From Phycisphaerae bacterium (lineage in GTDB: Bacteria > Planctomycetota > Phycisphaerae > Sedimentisphaerales > Anaerohalosphaeraceae), in the NCBI GenBank assembly GCA_014859965.1, contig JACZKQ010000147.1, forward strand, positions 1-64,000: a stretch of 64,000 nt of DNA, given 5' to 3'. Under the pieces are notes generated by a model. It did not search any database, had not been told where the DNA came from, and worked only from the letters and a program-made list of their open reading frames with translations. Positions 34,465 to 44,971 of the stretch are shown piece by piece. Numbering within the stretch: the stretch's first letter is position 1; the number at the start of each line of letters is the position of its first letter. The translations under genes and the position numbers were made by a program.

Positions 34465-35088
34465 ATGCGCACGCGCGTGTTCGCCTTCAAAATCCTTTCG
34501 GCGCTGATCCCGGCTTTGGCGCTTGTGCCGGCGGGCGGCTGTCGGAACGGCGACACGGGCCGCCCGCAATGGGAGCAGGTCAGGGAACTCCAGACCGAAC
34601 GCACCGAACTGAGGCTCCAGGTCGAAGAACTCCAGGCCCAAAACGAGCAGCTCGCCCAGCAGGTGGACGCGCTGGCTGCACTCCAACGCGAGGTGAGGCT
34701 TGAAGCGCTGGACACTGTAAAGGCGATTGAGCTTTCCCGGCGCACCGGCCTCTTCGATAAAGACAACGACGGCACGAAGGAGTCACTGATCGTCTACCTC
34801 CGGATCATCGATGAGGCCGGCGACGCCGTGAAGAACACAGGGGAGGTCGAAGTGCAGCTCTGGGACCTCAACGCCCCTGAGGCCGAAGCCCTGCTGGGAA
34901 AATGGCAAGTTACGCCTGATGAACTCACACGGCTTTGGGCGTCTACCATCATGACCAGCTACTATCGGCTGACATTCAACGTCGCCGACATCAATCCCGC
35001 CGGCCGCGGGGAGCTGACCGTCAGGGTCACGTTTACCGATTACCTCACCGGCAAGGTACTGCGGCAGCAAACCGTCATCAAACCCTAA
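34465..35088 (+). CDS. lipoprotein with short coiled coil, unknown function
   Basis: 207 residues from ATG 34465 with AAGGA upstream. The signal peptide ends in a lipobox-like PAGGC, so Cys25 should carry lipid. A coiled coil (about 35-75) rich in Glu, Leu and Gln follows, then a beta-rich domain with DNDGTKESLIVYLRIIDEAGDAVKNTGEVEVQLWDL and YYRLTFNVADINPAGRGELTVRVTFTDYLTGKVL, a domain type seen in planctomycete lipoproteins. It starts 10 bases after clpP2, so co-transcription is likely. Function unknown. Confidence 0.65.
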   Translation: MRTRVFAFKILSALIPALALVPAGGCRNGDTGRPQWEQVRELQTERTELRLQVEELQAQNEQLAQQVDALAALQREVRLEALDTVKAIELSRRTGLFDKDNDGTKESLIVYLRIIDEAGDAVKNTGEVEVQLWDLNAPEAEALLGKWQVTPDELTRLWASTIMTSYYRLTFNVADINPAGRGELTVRVTFTDYLTGKVLRQQTVIKP

Positions 35089-35165
35089 GGCTTCAGCCAT
35101 CCACCCGCGGCACGCTTCTGAAAAAACAATCTTGCAGATTCCCATGGCCTCGGTATCATACCGCC

Positions 35166-36155
35166 ATGGAAGAATTCAAAAACAAGATTGTATGTGGCGA
35201 CTGCATTGAGGTTTTAGGCACAGTCAGGGAACCCTTTGCCGACTTGATTTTCGCGGACCCTCCCTTCAATATCGGCTACGAGTACGACACGTACGACGAC
35301 GTTGTAGACAGCGAAGAGTACGTGGCATGGACCGGCAAATGGATGGAGGCCTGCTGCAATGTGCTCAAGCCGACCGGTTCATTCTATGTCGCCATTGGCG
35401 ATGATTTTGCGGCACACGTGCGGATTATCGGCGACAAATTGGGGCTGACGCTTCGCAACTGGATTATCTGGCATTACACCTTCGGCCAGCAGACCAAATT
35501 CAAGTTCGCCCGCGCCCACACACATGTGTTCTATTTCACCAAGGACCCCAAAAACTTCACGTTTAACGATTACGCGGTGCGCGTGCCTTCGGACCGGCAG
35601 TTGATCTATAATGACAAACGCGCCGACCCGCGCGGCAAGATGCCGGATGACGTGTGGAACCAGTACTCGCGGGTCTGCGGCACGTTCAAGGAGCGCCAGC
35701 GGTGGCATCCCTGTCAGATGCCCGAACTGCTGTTGGCCCGCATCATCGCCGTCAGCTCCAATCCTGGCGATTTCGTTTTCGATCCGTTCAGCGGTTCGGG
35801 GACTACTGCGGCGGTTGCCTGCCAGTTGGAACGCATTTACTCAGGCACTGACATTTCCGAGAGCTATGTCGCCAATACGGCCGTAAGGATTCGCAGTCTG
35901 AAACGCTCGGCGGCCGCCCAGGCCTGTGAGTCCGGACCGTTGACACCACGCGAGGATCTGGAACTCAAACGGCTCTTCGTCGACGTCGGTATTCCCGCAA
36001 AAGAGATACAGCAGAACCCGAAAATACTCGGCATTTTGACCGAACAGTTGGCCCTTCGCATGAATAATAACAAGCGCTACCAAAAAGAAACAATTGCTGT
36101 CGCCTTGGCGGATCTTACTTCTTGTTTAACACGAAATCAAAGGATATCCGGCTGA
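35166..36155 (+). CDS. orphan beta-class DNA methyltransferase (N6-adenine or N4-cytosine)
   Basis: 329 residues. The catalytic DPPF (31-34) precedes the AdoMet motif FSGSGTT (208-214), the order of beta-class enzymes, with the target-recognition part between. DPPF fits N6-adenine better than N4-cytosine but does not settle it. The C-terminal 80 residues (ELKRLFVDVGIPAKEIQQNP) form an extra domain. No restriction endonuclease or specificity gene lies nearby, so it looks like a solitary, possibly regulatory methylase. It overlaps the next gene, lnt, by 34 bases. Confidence 0.88.
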   Translation: MEEFKNKIVCGDCIEVLGTVREPFADLIFADPPFNIGYEYDTYDDVVDSEEYVAWTGKWMEACCNVLKPTGSFYVAIGDDFAAHVRIIGDKLGLTLRNWIIWHYTFGQQTKFKFARAHTHVFYFTKDPKNFTFNDYAVRVPSDRQLIYNDKRADPRGKMPDDVWNQYSRVCGTFKERQRWHPCQMPELLLARIIAVSSNPGDFVFDPFSGSGTTAAVACQLERIYSGTDISESYVANTAVRIRSLKRSAAAQACESGPLTPREDLELKRLFVDVGIPAKEIQQNPKILGILTEQLALRMNNNKRYQKETIAVALADLTSCLTRNQRISG

Positions 36156-37816
36156 ATCTTGCCGCGTTTGCAGCGTCGGCTCTGATGCTGACCGTAGTGC
36201 AGGCACCGTTTCGGGGGGGATTTCTGGCATGGATTTGCCTGGTTCCCTTTGTTCTGGTTTGCCGCCCCCAAGCCCCTGTGCGGCGGCTTGTCTGGACAGC
36301 ATACCTGGTCGGCTTTCTTTACTGGCTTGCCAATCTCTATTGGGTCGGGCTTGTCACCGTCCCCGCCTACATTGTTTTCAGCATGGTGCAGGGGCTGTAC
36401 TGGCCCATTCTGGCGGTGACCATTCGCTTTGTTCGCAGGAAATGGCCTGGCGGACTCACTTTCGCGGTGCCCCTGATCTTTGTGGGCGCAGAGGCCTTTC
36501 AGAGCGTCCTCTTCACGGGCTTCGCCTGGCGTCTGCTCGCCCACAGCCAGTGGAGCAACCTGCCTGTCATTCAGATCGCCGATATCTTCGGTCAGTTAGG
36601 GGTTTCGTTCGTCATCGGCCTGGTCAACGGCTTCATCGCCGACCTGGTTATCGCCGCCTCCGAACGCCGCCTCGTGCGACCCTTGGTTCTGGCCAAGGCG
36701 GGCATTGTTTCCGCAGCCGTGGCCGCCACATTGCTCTATGGATACCACCGGCTTGCGGAGACCCCTGATCATACCATTGCGGGGCCGCTGTTGGGCTCGG
36801 TCCAGCCGAACATCCCTTCGCAAGTCAAGGAACTCTCTGAATCCGGCGACTCCATCCTCGACGGCCTTCTGACGGACAGCAACGCCTGCCTCGACGCCGG
36901 CGCCTCGCTTGTCGCCTGGCCCGAAACGATCGTCCTTAGCAGCCTCAACCGCGGCTATGTTGATCTTTGCCGTGAAGACACACGGCCCAGAGTGTATGAC
37001 CGAATCATCGCCAGCCATGTCAAAGAACGCGGCTATGTGCTGCTCGGAGCCCATTCTTCAACCGTCGATACGCGTGACTACACCATCACGGACCGATATA
37101 ATTCAGCCTTCCTGTATACCCCCGCGGGGGAACAAACCGCCCGCTACGACAAGATTCACCTGGTGCCCTTCGGCGAATATCTTCCATTCCGGCAAAGCTT
37201 CCCTGTTTTGTACAACTTAATTCTCAAGTTAAGCCCCTATGACTACGACTATAACCTTACCAAGGGCACCGAATATACGACCTTTGAGATAAACGGACAG
37301 ACCCGTGCATACCGTTTCGGCGTACTCATCTGCTACGAAGATACCGATCCCACGGTGACCCGCAGGATGGTTGTCTCGCCCGAAGGCGACAAAAAGGTCG
37401 ACTGGCTTGTCAATATAAGCAACGACGGCTGGTATGTGCGATGGAAAGACAATGTGGTCTTACCCAGCATGGAATTGCCGCAAAGAACGGCGATCACGGT
37501 CTTTCGGGCTGTCGAAAACCGTGTTGGAATCATTCGCAGCGTGAACACCGGCATCAGTTGCATGATTGACTCGACCGGCCGTATACGCAACGGCTTTGAA
37601 AGCGGAACCCTCCCGCGGGAGGCCATGGACCGCCAGGGTGTCGCGGGGTGGTTCACCGACCGGATTGCTGTCGACGGCCGGACCACGGTCTTCAGCCGAT
37701 ACGGCCGCTGGCTTGACATCCTGTGCGGCGGTGTCCTGAGTGTGGCGATAATCGGGGCGTTCGGCAGCAGTATCGCCGAAGCTCGCAGATTGCCCGGCAA
37801 GGCGCCAAACCGCTGA
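36122..37816 (+). CDS. lnt: apolipoprotein N-acyltransferase
   Basis: 564 residues. Six or seven N-terminal membrane segments (residues 10-210) lead to a nitrilase-type domain. The catalytic triad is visible: Glu268 in AWPETIV, Lys344 in KIHLVPFGEYLP and Cys404 in LICYEDTDP. It adds the third acyl chain to lipoproteins in the inner membrane, which fits the several lipoproteins in this window. The only workable start is TTG at 36122, inside the end of the methyltransferase gene, so a coupled start is likely. Confidence 0.9.
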   Translation: MFNTKSKDIRLNLAAFAASALMLTVVQAPFRGGFLAWICLVPFVLVCRPQAPVRRLVWTAYLVGFLYWLANLYWVGLVTVPAYIVFSMVQGLYWPILAVTIRFVRRKWPGGLTFAVPLIFVGAEAFQSVLFTGFAWRLLAHSQWSNLPVIQIADIFGQLGVSFVIGLVNGFIADLVIAASERRLVRPLVLAKAGIVSAAVAATLLYGYHRLAETPDHTIAGPLLGSVQPNIPSQVKELSESGDSILDGLLTDSNACLDAGASLVAWPETIVLSSLNRGYVDLCREDTRPRVYDRIIASHVKERGYVLLGAHSSTVDTRDYTITDRYNSAFLYTPAGEQTARYDKIHLVPFGEYLPFRQSFPVLYNLILKLSPYDYDYNLTKGTEYTTFEINGQTRAYRFGVLICYEDTDPTVTRRMVVSPEGDKKVDWLVNISNDGWYVRWKDNVVLPSMELPQRTAITVFRAVENRVGIIRSVNTGISCMIDSTGRIRNGFESGTLPREAMDRQGVAGWFTDRIAVDGRTTVFSRYGRWLDILCGGVLSVAIIGAFGSSIAEARRLPGKAPNR

Positions 37817-37866
37817 GCATGAACATGAAATTGAAGCCTCAATTTTAATTGAAGGGATATTTGCAA

Positions 37867-38853
37867 ATGAAAGTCTGGACCTTTTCAGTCCTTTCGACAT
37901 TCATCCTCAGCGCCGGCTGCACCATCAACCAGACTGCTCTCAGCGGGCCCGACACACCCCCGGTCGACCTCTCTTCACTCGACAACAAGGCCGTAAGGAT
38001 CGTCAGGGACGCTCTCAGCGACGAACACGGGCTCATGCGAATGCACGCGGTTGAAGTGGTCGCCACCACGGGACGCCGCGACCTTATGCCCAAGGTCCTA
38101 AGCCTGTTGAGCGATCCGCATGTCGCCGTTCGATTCGCAGCCGCCGCCGCTGTTGGCGATATGCGATACTCCGCGGGTGAATATTCCGTGAAACCCATGA
38201 TTGAAGATCCCGATGTCAACGTGCGAATTGCCGCCGCTTATGCGATGGCGCGACTCGGAAAAGCCGAATATGCCGAATGGATATCCAACGCCGCTAAAAA
38301 TCCCGATCCGACTGTACGCGCGAATGCCGTGCTGCTGTTGGGCAAACTCGGCGACACAAAGTATCTGCCGAAGGTGTACGAGGCGATGTACGACGTGGAA
38401 TCCACGGACAAAGTCAGATTTCAGGCCGTCGAGTCTATCGCGATGCTAAAAGACCAGAAAATCTACAAAGATCGTCTTTGGGCCCTGCTCATCAGCAAGT
38501 TTGCCGACGACCGCGTCATGGGAATCCGCGGCATGGCCGCCCTTGGCACCACCGAAGCAAAGGACGCCATACTGACCATGCTCGCCGATGAGGTGCCTGA
38601 AGTACGCCTGTGCGCAGCCGAACAGTTGGGCCGCATCGGCAACCAGGCCGGAGAAGCCGAAGTCGTCGCCTATTTCGAGCAAGGCAGACCCGACCTGAAC
38701 CAGACCTCCGTCGCCAACACCTTTGCCGCCATGGCGATTGGCCGGATTGGTACCGAACCTTTGAAGAAATATTTGCCCGCATTGCTCCAGAGCAATTCGA
38801 AAATCATTCAACTCAGTACCGCCCAGTCGGTACTGCTGCTGTCCCGCCAATAA
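37867..38853 (+). CDS. HEAT-repeat lipoprotein
   Basis: 328 residues from ATG 37867, with GAAGGGAT upstream. A signal peptide with the lipobox LSAGC (Cys18) is followed by about eight HEAT-like helical pairs of about 35 residues, each with a D-P-x-V-x-V/R-x-x-A-A-x-A-L/M-G pattern (for example PHVAVRFAAAAAVGDM, DPDVNVRIAAAYAMARLG, VPEVRLCAAEQLGRIG). Such alpha-solenoids bind proteins; the partner is unknown. It follows lnt by 50 bases. Confidence 0.8.
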   Translation: MKVWTFSVLSTFILSAGCTINQTALSGPDTPPVDLSSLDNKAVRIVRDALSDEHGLMRMHAVEVVATTGRRDLMPKVLSLLSDPHVAVRFAAAAAVGDMRYSAGEYSVKPMIEDPDVNVRIAAAYAMARLGKAEYAEWISNAAKNPDPTVRANAVLLLGKLGDTKYLPKVYEAMYDVESTDKVRFQAVESIAMLKDQKIYKDRLWALLISKFADDRVMGIRGMAALGTTEAKDAILTMLADEVPEVRLCAAEQLGRIGNQAGEAEVVAYFEQGRPDLNQTSVANTFAAMAIGRIGTEPLKKYLPALLQSNSKIIQLSTAQSVLLLSRQ

Positions 38854-39228
38854 TGGAGCTCTGCGGCCGACAACAACAGCAAGGCGCGCCTCGTAAAACA
38901 AGAAACAAGGGTATAAAGTAGCCGCCGGCGACAGGTTCGCTAATGCCGCGGCCATTTTTTGTCGATTTACAGGTTGCGCTTTGTTCGCTATCGCCTGAAC
39001 ACCGGATGGCTTACGTTTTGGGTCGACCCGCAAACGGCTAACTGTATGCAGGATAATATATTAGCCCTTACCAAAAATAGCTTGACCTTATGCGTGCGGT
39101 AGCGTACAATTTTGCTTGAGATTCGCCGCAGATTTGTGCCTGCGGAGGCGGCATGTGACTGTATCAGTACTGATATGCGCCGGCCTGTCGCCACCTTGCA
39201 ATTTAATCACGAGGAAAGGAGTTTAGTT
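38854..39228. other. intergenic region with the promoter of the cell-shape operon
   Basis: About 375 bases. It contains the strong promoter at 39082-39110 and the ribosome binding site (GAGGAAAGGAG at 39211-39221) of the coiled-coil gene. I see no gene in the rest. Confidence 0.5.
39082..39110 (+). promoter_or_regulatory. promoter of the mre operon
   Basis: TTGACC at 39082, exactly 17 bases of spacer, TACAAT at 39105. The leader to the TTG start at 39229 would be about 110 bases. Confidence 0.65.
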
Positions 39229-40092
39229 TTGAGTACTCTTACCAAGATTTTGATCGTTTTGCTGTCGTTATTCTCGTTTTTTCTTTGTGGCACGGTGGTG
39301 ACCTACGTAGGCAATGCAAACAATTACAAGAAGCTCTACGAGGCTGAAAAGAGCGCCAAAGATGTCGCCCTGGCCGAAAAGGCCAGCGCACTGCGGCAGT
39401 ACAACGAACAAGTAGACGAGTTCAAGAAACGCACTGAGAAATTCACCGGGCAGATCCAGTTGCTCGAAGATGAAAAGAGCAAACTGGTCGCCGACCTGCG
39501 AACCGCCGAACGCGACAGTCTGAAGTATCAGGCACGCGCCGACAGTTGGCAGGGCATTCTGACCGGATTCGAGCAGACGATCGCCAACCTGGAGCAGTCG
39601 CTTAAGGTTACGCAGGAACAACTCGACACGGTGCGCAAGGCGGACATTCAGGAGAAGCAGGAATTCAACCAGTTGACCGCCCGTCTTTATGAGACGCTGG
39701 TCCAGTTGGAAACGCTGCGGGCCGACAAACGCCGCCTGCTGGAAGAGAAAACGGCAATGGAAGATCAGTTCCGCAAGGCGTCCGGCGGACAGACGGTCTC
39801 GGCGAAAGCAAACGTCGTTACGCCCAGACCTTCACTTGCTGCACCTGTCAGCGCCATGCCCGGGGCAACCGACCTCAAAGGCCTCATTACCGAAGTCGGC
39901 GAATCGCTCGTGTCCGTCTCTATCGGGGCAGCCGACGGCGTATCCAAAGGCATGATTTTCCACGTCACCCGAGGAGATGAGTTCGTGTGCGATGTCATGA
40001 TTACCGACGTCGATACCAACAAAGCAGCGGGCGTGCTCGATCTCAAAATACAACAGCCCAGAATCGGCGATACCGTAAGCACAAGGCTTTAA
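39229..40092 (+). CDS. membrane-anchored coiled-coil protein at the head of the mre operon
   Basis: 287 residues from TTG 39229, seven bases after GGAG. An N-terminal transmembrane helix (IVLLSLFSFFLCGTVVTYV) leads to a long coiled coil (about 30-200) with LEQSLKVTQEQLDTVR. A C-terminal beta domain (about 218-287) has GESLVSVSIGAADGVSKGMIFHV and IGDTVSTRL, a pattern also seen in MreC and FlgT-type C-terminal domains. It lies upstream of mreB and is probably exported to the periplasm. It may act with the MreBCD complex; this is inference from position. Confidence 0.7.
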   Translation: MSTLTKILIVLLSLFSFFLCGTVVTYVGNANNYKKLYEAEKSAKDVALAEKASALRQYNEQVDEFKKRTEKFTGQIQLLEDEKSKLVADLRTAERDSLKYQARADSWQGILTGFEQTIANLEQSLKVTQEQLDTVRKADIQEKQEFNQLTARLYETLVQLETLRADKRRLLEEKTAMEDQFRKASGGQTVSAKANVVTPRPSLAAPVSAMPGATDLKGLITEVGESLVSVSIGAADGVSKGMIFHVTRGDEFVCDVMITDVDTNKAAGVLDLKIQQPRIGDTVSTRL

Positions 40093-40096
40093 CCGT

Positions 40097-40252
40097 ATGA
40101 GTTCAATGAGAAAACCAGTTTCAGTCAGCGATCTGTACACGGCCATATTGGCCCTGGCGACGGGGGTGGTGTTAACGACTGCGATTTTTGTTGCAGTCAA
40201 ATGCCACACCGACTACGGAGAGATCTTCACGATCTTTCAGTCGGCGCGCTGA
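40097..40252 (+). CDS. 51-residue single-span membrane protein between the coiled-coil gene and mreB
   Basis: 51 residues in frame from ATG 40097 to TGA 40252. A short polar start with a basic patch (RKPVSVSD) is followed by one hydrophobic span (LYTAILALATGVVLTTAIFVAV) and a polar tail ending FQSAR. The start is four bases after the stop of the coiled-coil gene, so translation is probably coupled; AAGG is ten bases ahead. mreB follows by about 80 bases. I do not recognise it. Confidence 0.6.
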   Translation: MSSMRKPVSVSDLYTAILALATGVVLTTAIFVAVKCHTDYGEIFTIFQSAR

Positions 40253-40334
40253 TGTTCGGCGTCAGGTCGGATCAGGAAGTCCGGCCGGTTGACATCTTAA
40301 TATTGCCCCCTATCCAAGTTTGAAGGGAGTCAAA

Positions 40335-41390
<1,056 letters not shown>

Positions 41391-41453
41391 CCGCAAGCCC
41401 CACGGCCGTGCCGACGACCGCGCCGCGGGGCCGCAGAGAGAAGTGTCAATGAC

Positions 41454-42290
41454 ATGGCGCACAGGCAACATAACATGTCTCGAGGAACTCTCTTTTTTAC
41501 GCTGCTGATCGCCGCCATCATCATGCAGGTCGTGCCGCATCGACACACCAAGCGACTCAACATGTTCTTTCTCAATGTTTTCAGTCCCGTTCTCAACATC
41601 GGTCTGCCCGGGTTCTCCGGCATCTTTCGCCCGGCGTCCTCGACCGATGAACTTGTTTCACAGGCCAAATACAACGAGTTGGTGAAGGTCTACAAAAACA
41701 CACAAGCCGCCCTGATCGAAATGCACAGCAGGTACGAAACTCTTGCACGCATCCGCAGCGGATTGCCCAAACCCGGCCCCGGCCTGGTGCGGACCCGAGT
41801 CACAACCGCCGCCATCAGCGATTTCAGCCAGGAAATTATCGTCAACGAAGGTTCGGATGCCGGCCTCAAAGTAGGCCAGCTTGTGCTTTGTGGAAAACAA
41901 AGCGGCGTCATCGGCTCGATCAGCGAAGTCCGCGAAGGCACCGCCACCGTGCAATTGGTCACTGATTCAGGGCATACGCTGATGGTCGCGGTCTGGCGCG
42001 AAGGCCGAGAAAACTACATTTCCGGCAAGATGGTTGGCAACGGAAAGGACGCGTGTAAGATCCCGCTGCTCTCGAGGGAATACGATATTCGCGTCGGCGA
42101 CACCGTTTTTGCCGCGCCGCGGCAGGGTCTCCTCGACACCCCAATCATCATCGGTGAAGTCGCCGCCGTTGTTAACGATCAGAACCGACCGCTGCTGTGG
42201 GACATCACCGTCCGGCCTATCTTCGACCGCCAGAGCCTCAGCGAGGTGGTGGTCATCGTCATGAACCCAAGGGAAACGAACCGCCCATGA
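41454..42290 (+). CDS. mreC: rod shape-determining protein MreC
   Basis: 278 residues. An N-terminal transmembrane segment (LFFTLLIAAIIMQVVPH) precedes a coiled-coil part (about 60-95) and the MreC beta core with DFSQEIIVNEGSDAGLKVGQLVL, GVIGSISEVREGTATVQLVTDSGH and VGDTVFAAP near 210. It is a periplasmic scaffold between MreB and the penicillin-binding protein. A second ATG seven codons in is possible. It ends 39 bases before mreD. Confidence 0.85.
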   Translation: MAHRQHNMSRGTLFFTLLIAAIIMQVVPHRHTKRLNMFFLNVFSPVLNIGLPGFSGIFRPASSTDELVSQAKYNELVKVYKNTQAALIEMHSRYETLARIRSGLPKPGPGLVRTRVTTAAISDFSQEIIVNEGSDAGLKVGQLVLCGKQSGVIGSISEVREGTATVQLVTDSGHTLMVAVWREGRENYISGKMVGNGKDACKIPLLSREYDIRVGDTVFAAPRQGLLDTPIIIGEVAAVVNDQNRPLLWDITVRPIFDRQSLSEVVVIVMNPRETNRP

Positions 42291-42329
42291 AAACCATTGT
42301 GGGTATCCGCCGTCACAACGGGACATAAC

Positions 42330-42848
42330 ATGAGAATATACTGGATTCGTTTTTTTATCTTCATTGTTGTACTGACGGTGTTCAGTGCGGGCAGCCTGTT
42401 CAACGTCATCTCCATACGGAATATTGCACCCGACCTTCTGCTGATCGCGACGGTTTTCTTCGCCATTCACTGCGTCACCCCCCATGCCGTCGCCGCCTCT
42501 TTCGCCATCGGCTTTGCCGCCGACCTGTCCGGCGCCGCCATGGGCCCCAACATGCTGGCCTTCGGGCTGCTCGGGTCGCTCATCTCTCAACTGCAGCGCG
42601 TCGTCATCATGAAACGTGTCCTTCATCAAGCGGTCGCCATCTTCATCTTCGCCCTGATTGCCGGCGCCTTGATTCAGTTGCTTTATTATTTCAAAATGGA
42701 CCAGACCTCGCCGCAGGTTTTTAGGACAATTCTCGGCGGCGCCCTCTATTCCGGCGCGGCGGCGCCTTTAATGTGGCTTGTGCTGACCGCCTTCGCCATG
42801 TGGCTCGGTTATCATCCGCAGCGCTACAGGCGCATGTCCTACAGGTGA
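42330..42848 (+). CDS. mreD: rod shape-determining protein MreD
   Basis: 172 residues, almost fully hydrophobic with four to five membrane segments and the MreD-like PDLLLIATVFFAIH and FAADLSGAAMGPNMLAFGLLG motif region. Sequence identity in this family is low, so position between mreC and a class B PBP gene is the main support. It is an integral partner of MreC. PBP2 begins three bases after its stop. Confidence 0.8.
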   Translation: MRIYWIRFFIFIVVLTVFSAGSLFNVISIRNIAPDLLLIATVFFAIHCVTPHAVAASFAIGFAADLSGAAMGPNMLAFGLLGSLISQLQRVVIMKRVLHQAVAIFIFALIAGALIQLLYYFKMDQTSPQVFRTILGGALYSGAAAPLMWLVLTAFAMWLGYHPQRYRRMSYR

Positions 42849-42851
42849 GGC

Positions 42852-44963
42852 GTGTACAAAAAAAGGCTTTACATTCTGGTTTCCTGCTGTGCAGCCGCCG
42901 GGGCCGTGTGTATCCTGCGGCTGGCTTTGCTGCAGCTTTTCCAAGGGGAGGATTACCGCGCACGCATGGACCGCATGCGCATTCTCGCGCCCGAGTCGCT
43001 GCCCACCGTCCGCGGAAACATTCTGGATCGAACCGGCAACGTTCTGGCCCTGGACAGGCCCGTCTTCTGGCTCCATGTGAATTACCGTCTCACGAAATCG
43101 GCCGACGCCCGATACCGCCGCGCCGCCGTTCTCATCGCCGCCGAAAAAGGCACAAACAGGCAGCAGGCCGAGCGCGCCTACGATGCGGATAATGCAGTCC
43201 AACTGGAGACGCTCAGGGAAGTCATCGAGAAATGCGCCGAGGTGATGAACTGCACCACCGATGTCGTTCTCGAACGCATTAATGAAATCAACGACAGAAT
43301 ATGGGAGCGCAGAGAGTTCTACGCATGGTCCGACAACTGCCCTGATTCACCCCTGAACCGCCAATACCGCTATGTTCCCCAAAGCAAGGCCCGTGAAGAA
43401 TTCGCCGCGCGCTTCGATGCCGACACCCGGCTTAAACTCGCCTCCAAGAGCGACCGCCGCGAAATGTATAATTCCCAGCTCCTTTTCGAACTTGATGAAG
43501 CACAACTGGCCCGCGCACACAGCGCGTTTCTCGCCATCAAAGACGTGGATATCCTGCCCGAAGCCAAGCGGGACTACCCGTTCGGGGCCGCCGCCTGCCA
43601 GATCATCGGCTGGGTCGGCCCGGTTCAGGAGACAGAACGCGAGTTTTTTCATGATGACACCTACCTTCGCTACCTCGACAACGACATCTGCGGTGCAAGC
43701 GGCGTCGAACGGGTGTGCGAGGCTTTGCTCCGCGGCCGCCGCGGCGAAGTGACTTACGACAAGAGCCACAATGTCGTCGCCCGAAAGCCCGCCCAGTTCG
43801 GAAAGGACATTCGTCTGTCACTCGACATCCGCCTTCAGCAGCGGATCGAAAAGTTTCTGGCCGATCGCGGGTTGAACCCCAACGCCGACAAGGGCGCCGC
43901 CGTCGTTGTCATCGACGTGGCCACCGCAGATATCCTGGCCATGGTCTCAACCCCCGTTTTTGACCTTAACACCGTCCGCCTCAACTATAACGAGCTGGCC
44001 GCCGACACGGTCGCCCGCCCCCTGCTGAACAAGGCCCTTGCCGAACACTATCCGCCCGGCTCCACCATTAAACCCGTGTTGTTAGCCATCGGCCTGAAGG
44101 AAAAGAAGATCGGGCCTGGGGAGATCATCTCCTGCCCGTCTCACGCGGCTCCGGAGGGCTGGCCCAATTGCCTGCTTTTTCGCGATCACTTCGTAGGGCA
44201 CGACACGAAATGGGCCAATACACCCCGCAACGCCGTTCGCGGCAGTTGCAACATCTTCTTCTCGCATCTGGCCGATCGCATCGAGCCGGACGTTCTCCAG
44301 CGGAGGCTCTTTGAATTCGGTTACGGACGCCGCATCCTCCCGGGCCCCTTCGCGCTGCCCGGCCAGGCGACTCTCGACATCCAGAGCGGCCTCAATCGAT
44401 TTCTTCCCGAATCCACCGGCTACATCTCCTCGAAAATCCCCCCGGGTCCGGTGACCCGGGCTGAAAACCTGCCTGGCCTTTACAGAGCCGATCGCAAGCA
44501 GTTCGGCATCGGCCAGGGCAATCTCGCGGCCACCGTACTTCAGGTCGCCAATGCCGCCGCCGTCCTCGCCCGGGAAGGTATCTACAAGAACCCCCGGCTA
44601 TTTCTCGATGACGCCGACGTTTCCAACAGCCGTCAGATAGACCTCGGACTGTCGGCAGGCACTCTTGCCGTCGTGCGTGACGGCATGCGCGCGGCTGTCG
44701 CCGAGGTCAGCGGAACGGGCTACAATGCGTTCAAAGACAGCCCCCTCAATCGTACCGACGTCAAAGTTTTTGGCAAGACCGGCTCCACCACGGGTCGCTT
44801 CAACGCATGGTTTGTGTGTTTTGCGGAGGATTCGGCCGGCCGGGCGGTATCTCTGGCTATTGTTGTCGAAGGTGGAAAAAGCGGCTCCGGCGACGCCGCA
44901 CCGCTGGCGAGCACCATACTCGAGTACTGTCACGCCGCCGGGTACATCGGCAGAAAACTTTAG
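42852..44963 (+). CDS. mrdA: penicillin-binding protein 2 (elongasome transpeptidase)
   Basis: 703 residues from GTG 42852, just after AGGTGAGG. A short cytoplasmic start and one membrane anchor (LVSCCAAAGAVCILRLALLQLF) lead to a PBP dimerisation region (about 50-300) and the transpeptidase domain. Active-site motifs are STIK (Ser404, Lys407), SCN (Ser465) and KTG (Lys642). It cross-links new side-wall peptidoglycan together with MreBCD and a SEDS polymerase. It ends eight bases from the convergent ftsI stop. Confidence 0.92.
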   Translation: MYKKRLYILVSCCAAAGAVCILRLALLQLFQGEDYRARMDRMRILAPESLPTVRGNILDRTGNVLALDRPVFWLHVNYRLTKSADARYRRAAVLIAAEKGTNRQQAERAYDADNAVQLETLREVIEKCAEVMNCTTDVVLERINEINDRIWERREFYAWSDNCPDSPLNRQYRYVPQSKAREEFAARFDADTRLKLASKSDRREMYNSQLLFELDEAQLARAHSAFLAIKDVDILPEAKRDYPFGAAACQIIGWVGPVQETEREFFHDDTYLRYLDNDICGASGVERVCEALLRGRRGEVTYDKSHNVVARKPAQFGKDIRLSLDIRLQQRIEKFLADRGLNPNADKGAAVVVIDVATADILAMVSTPVFDLNTVRLNYNELAADTVARPLLNKALAEHYPPGSTIKPVLLAIGLKEKKIGPGEIISCPSHAAPEGWPNCLLFRDHFVGHDTKWANTPRNAVRGSCNIFFSHLADRIEPDVLQRRLFEFGYGRRILPGPFALPGQATLDIQSGLNRFLPESTGYISSKIPPGPVTRAENLPGLYRADRKQFGIGQGNLAATVLQVANAAAVLAREGIYKNPRLFLDDADVSNSRQIDLGLSAGTLAVVRDGMRAAVAEVSGTGYNAFKDSPLNRTDVKVFGKTGSTTGRFNAWFVCFAEDSAGRAVSLAIVVEGGKSGSGDAAPLASTILEYCHAAGYIGRKL

Positions 44964-44971
44964 TGTGAGGC

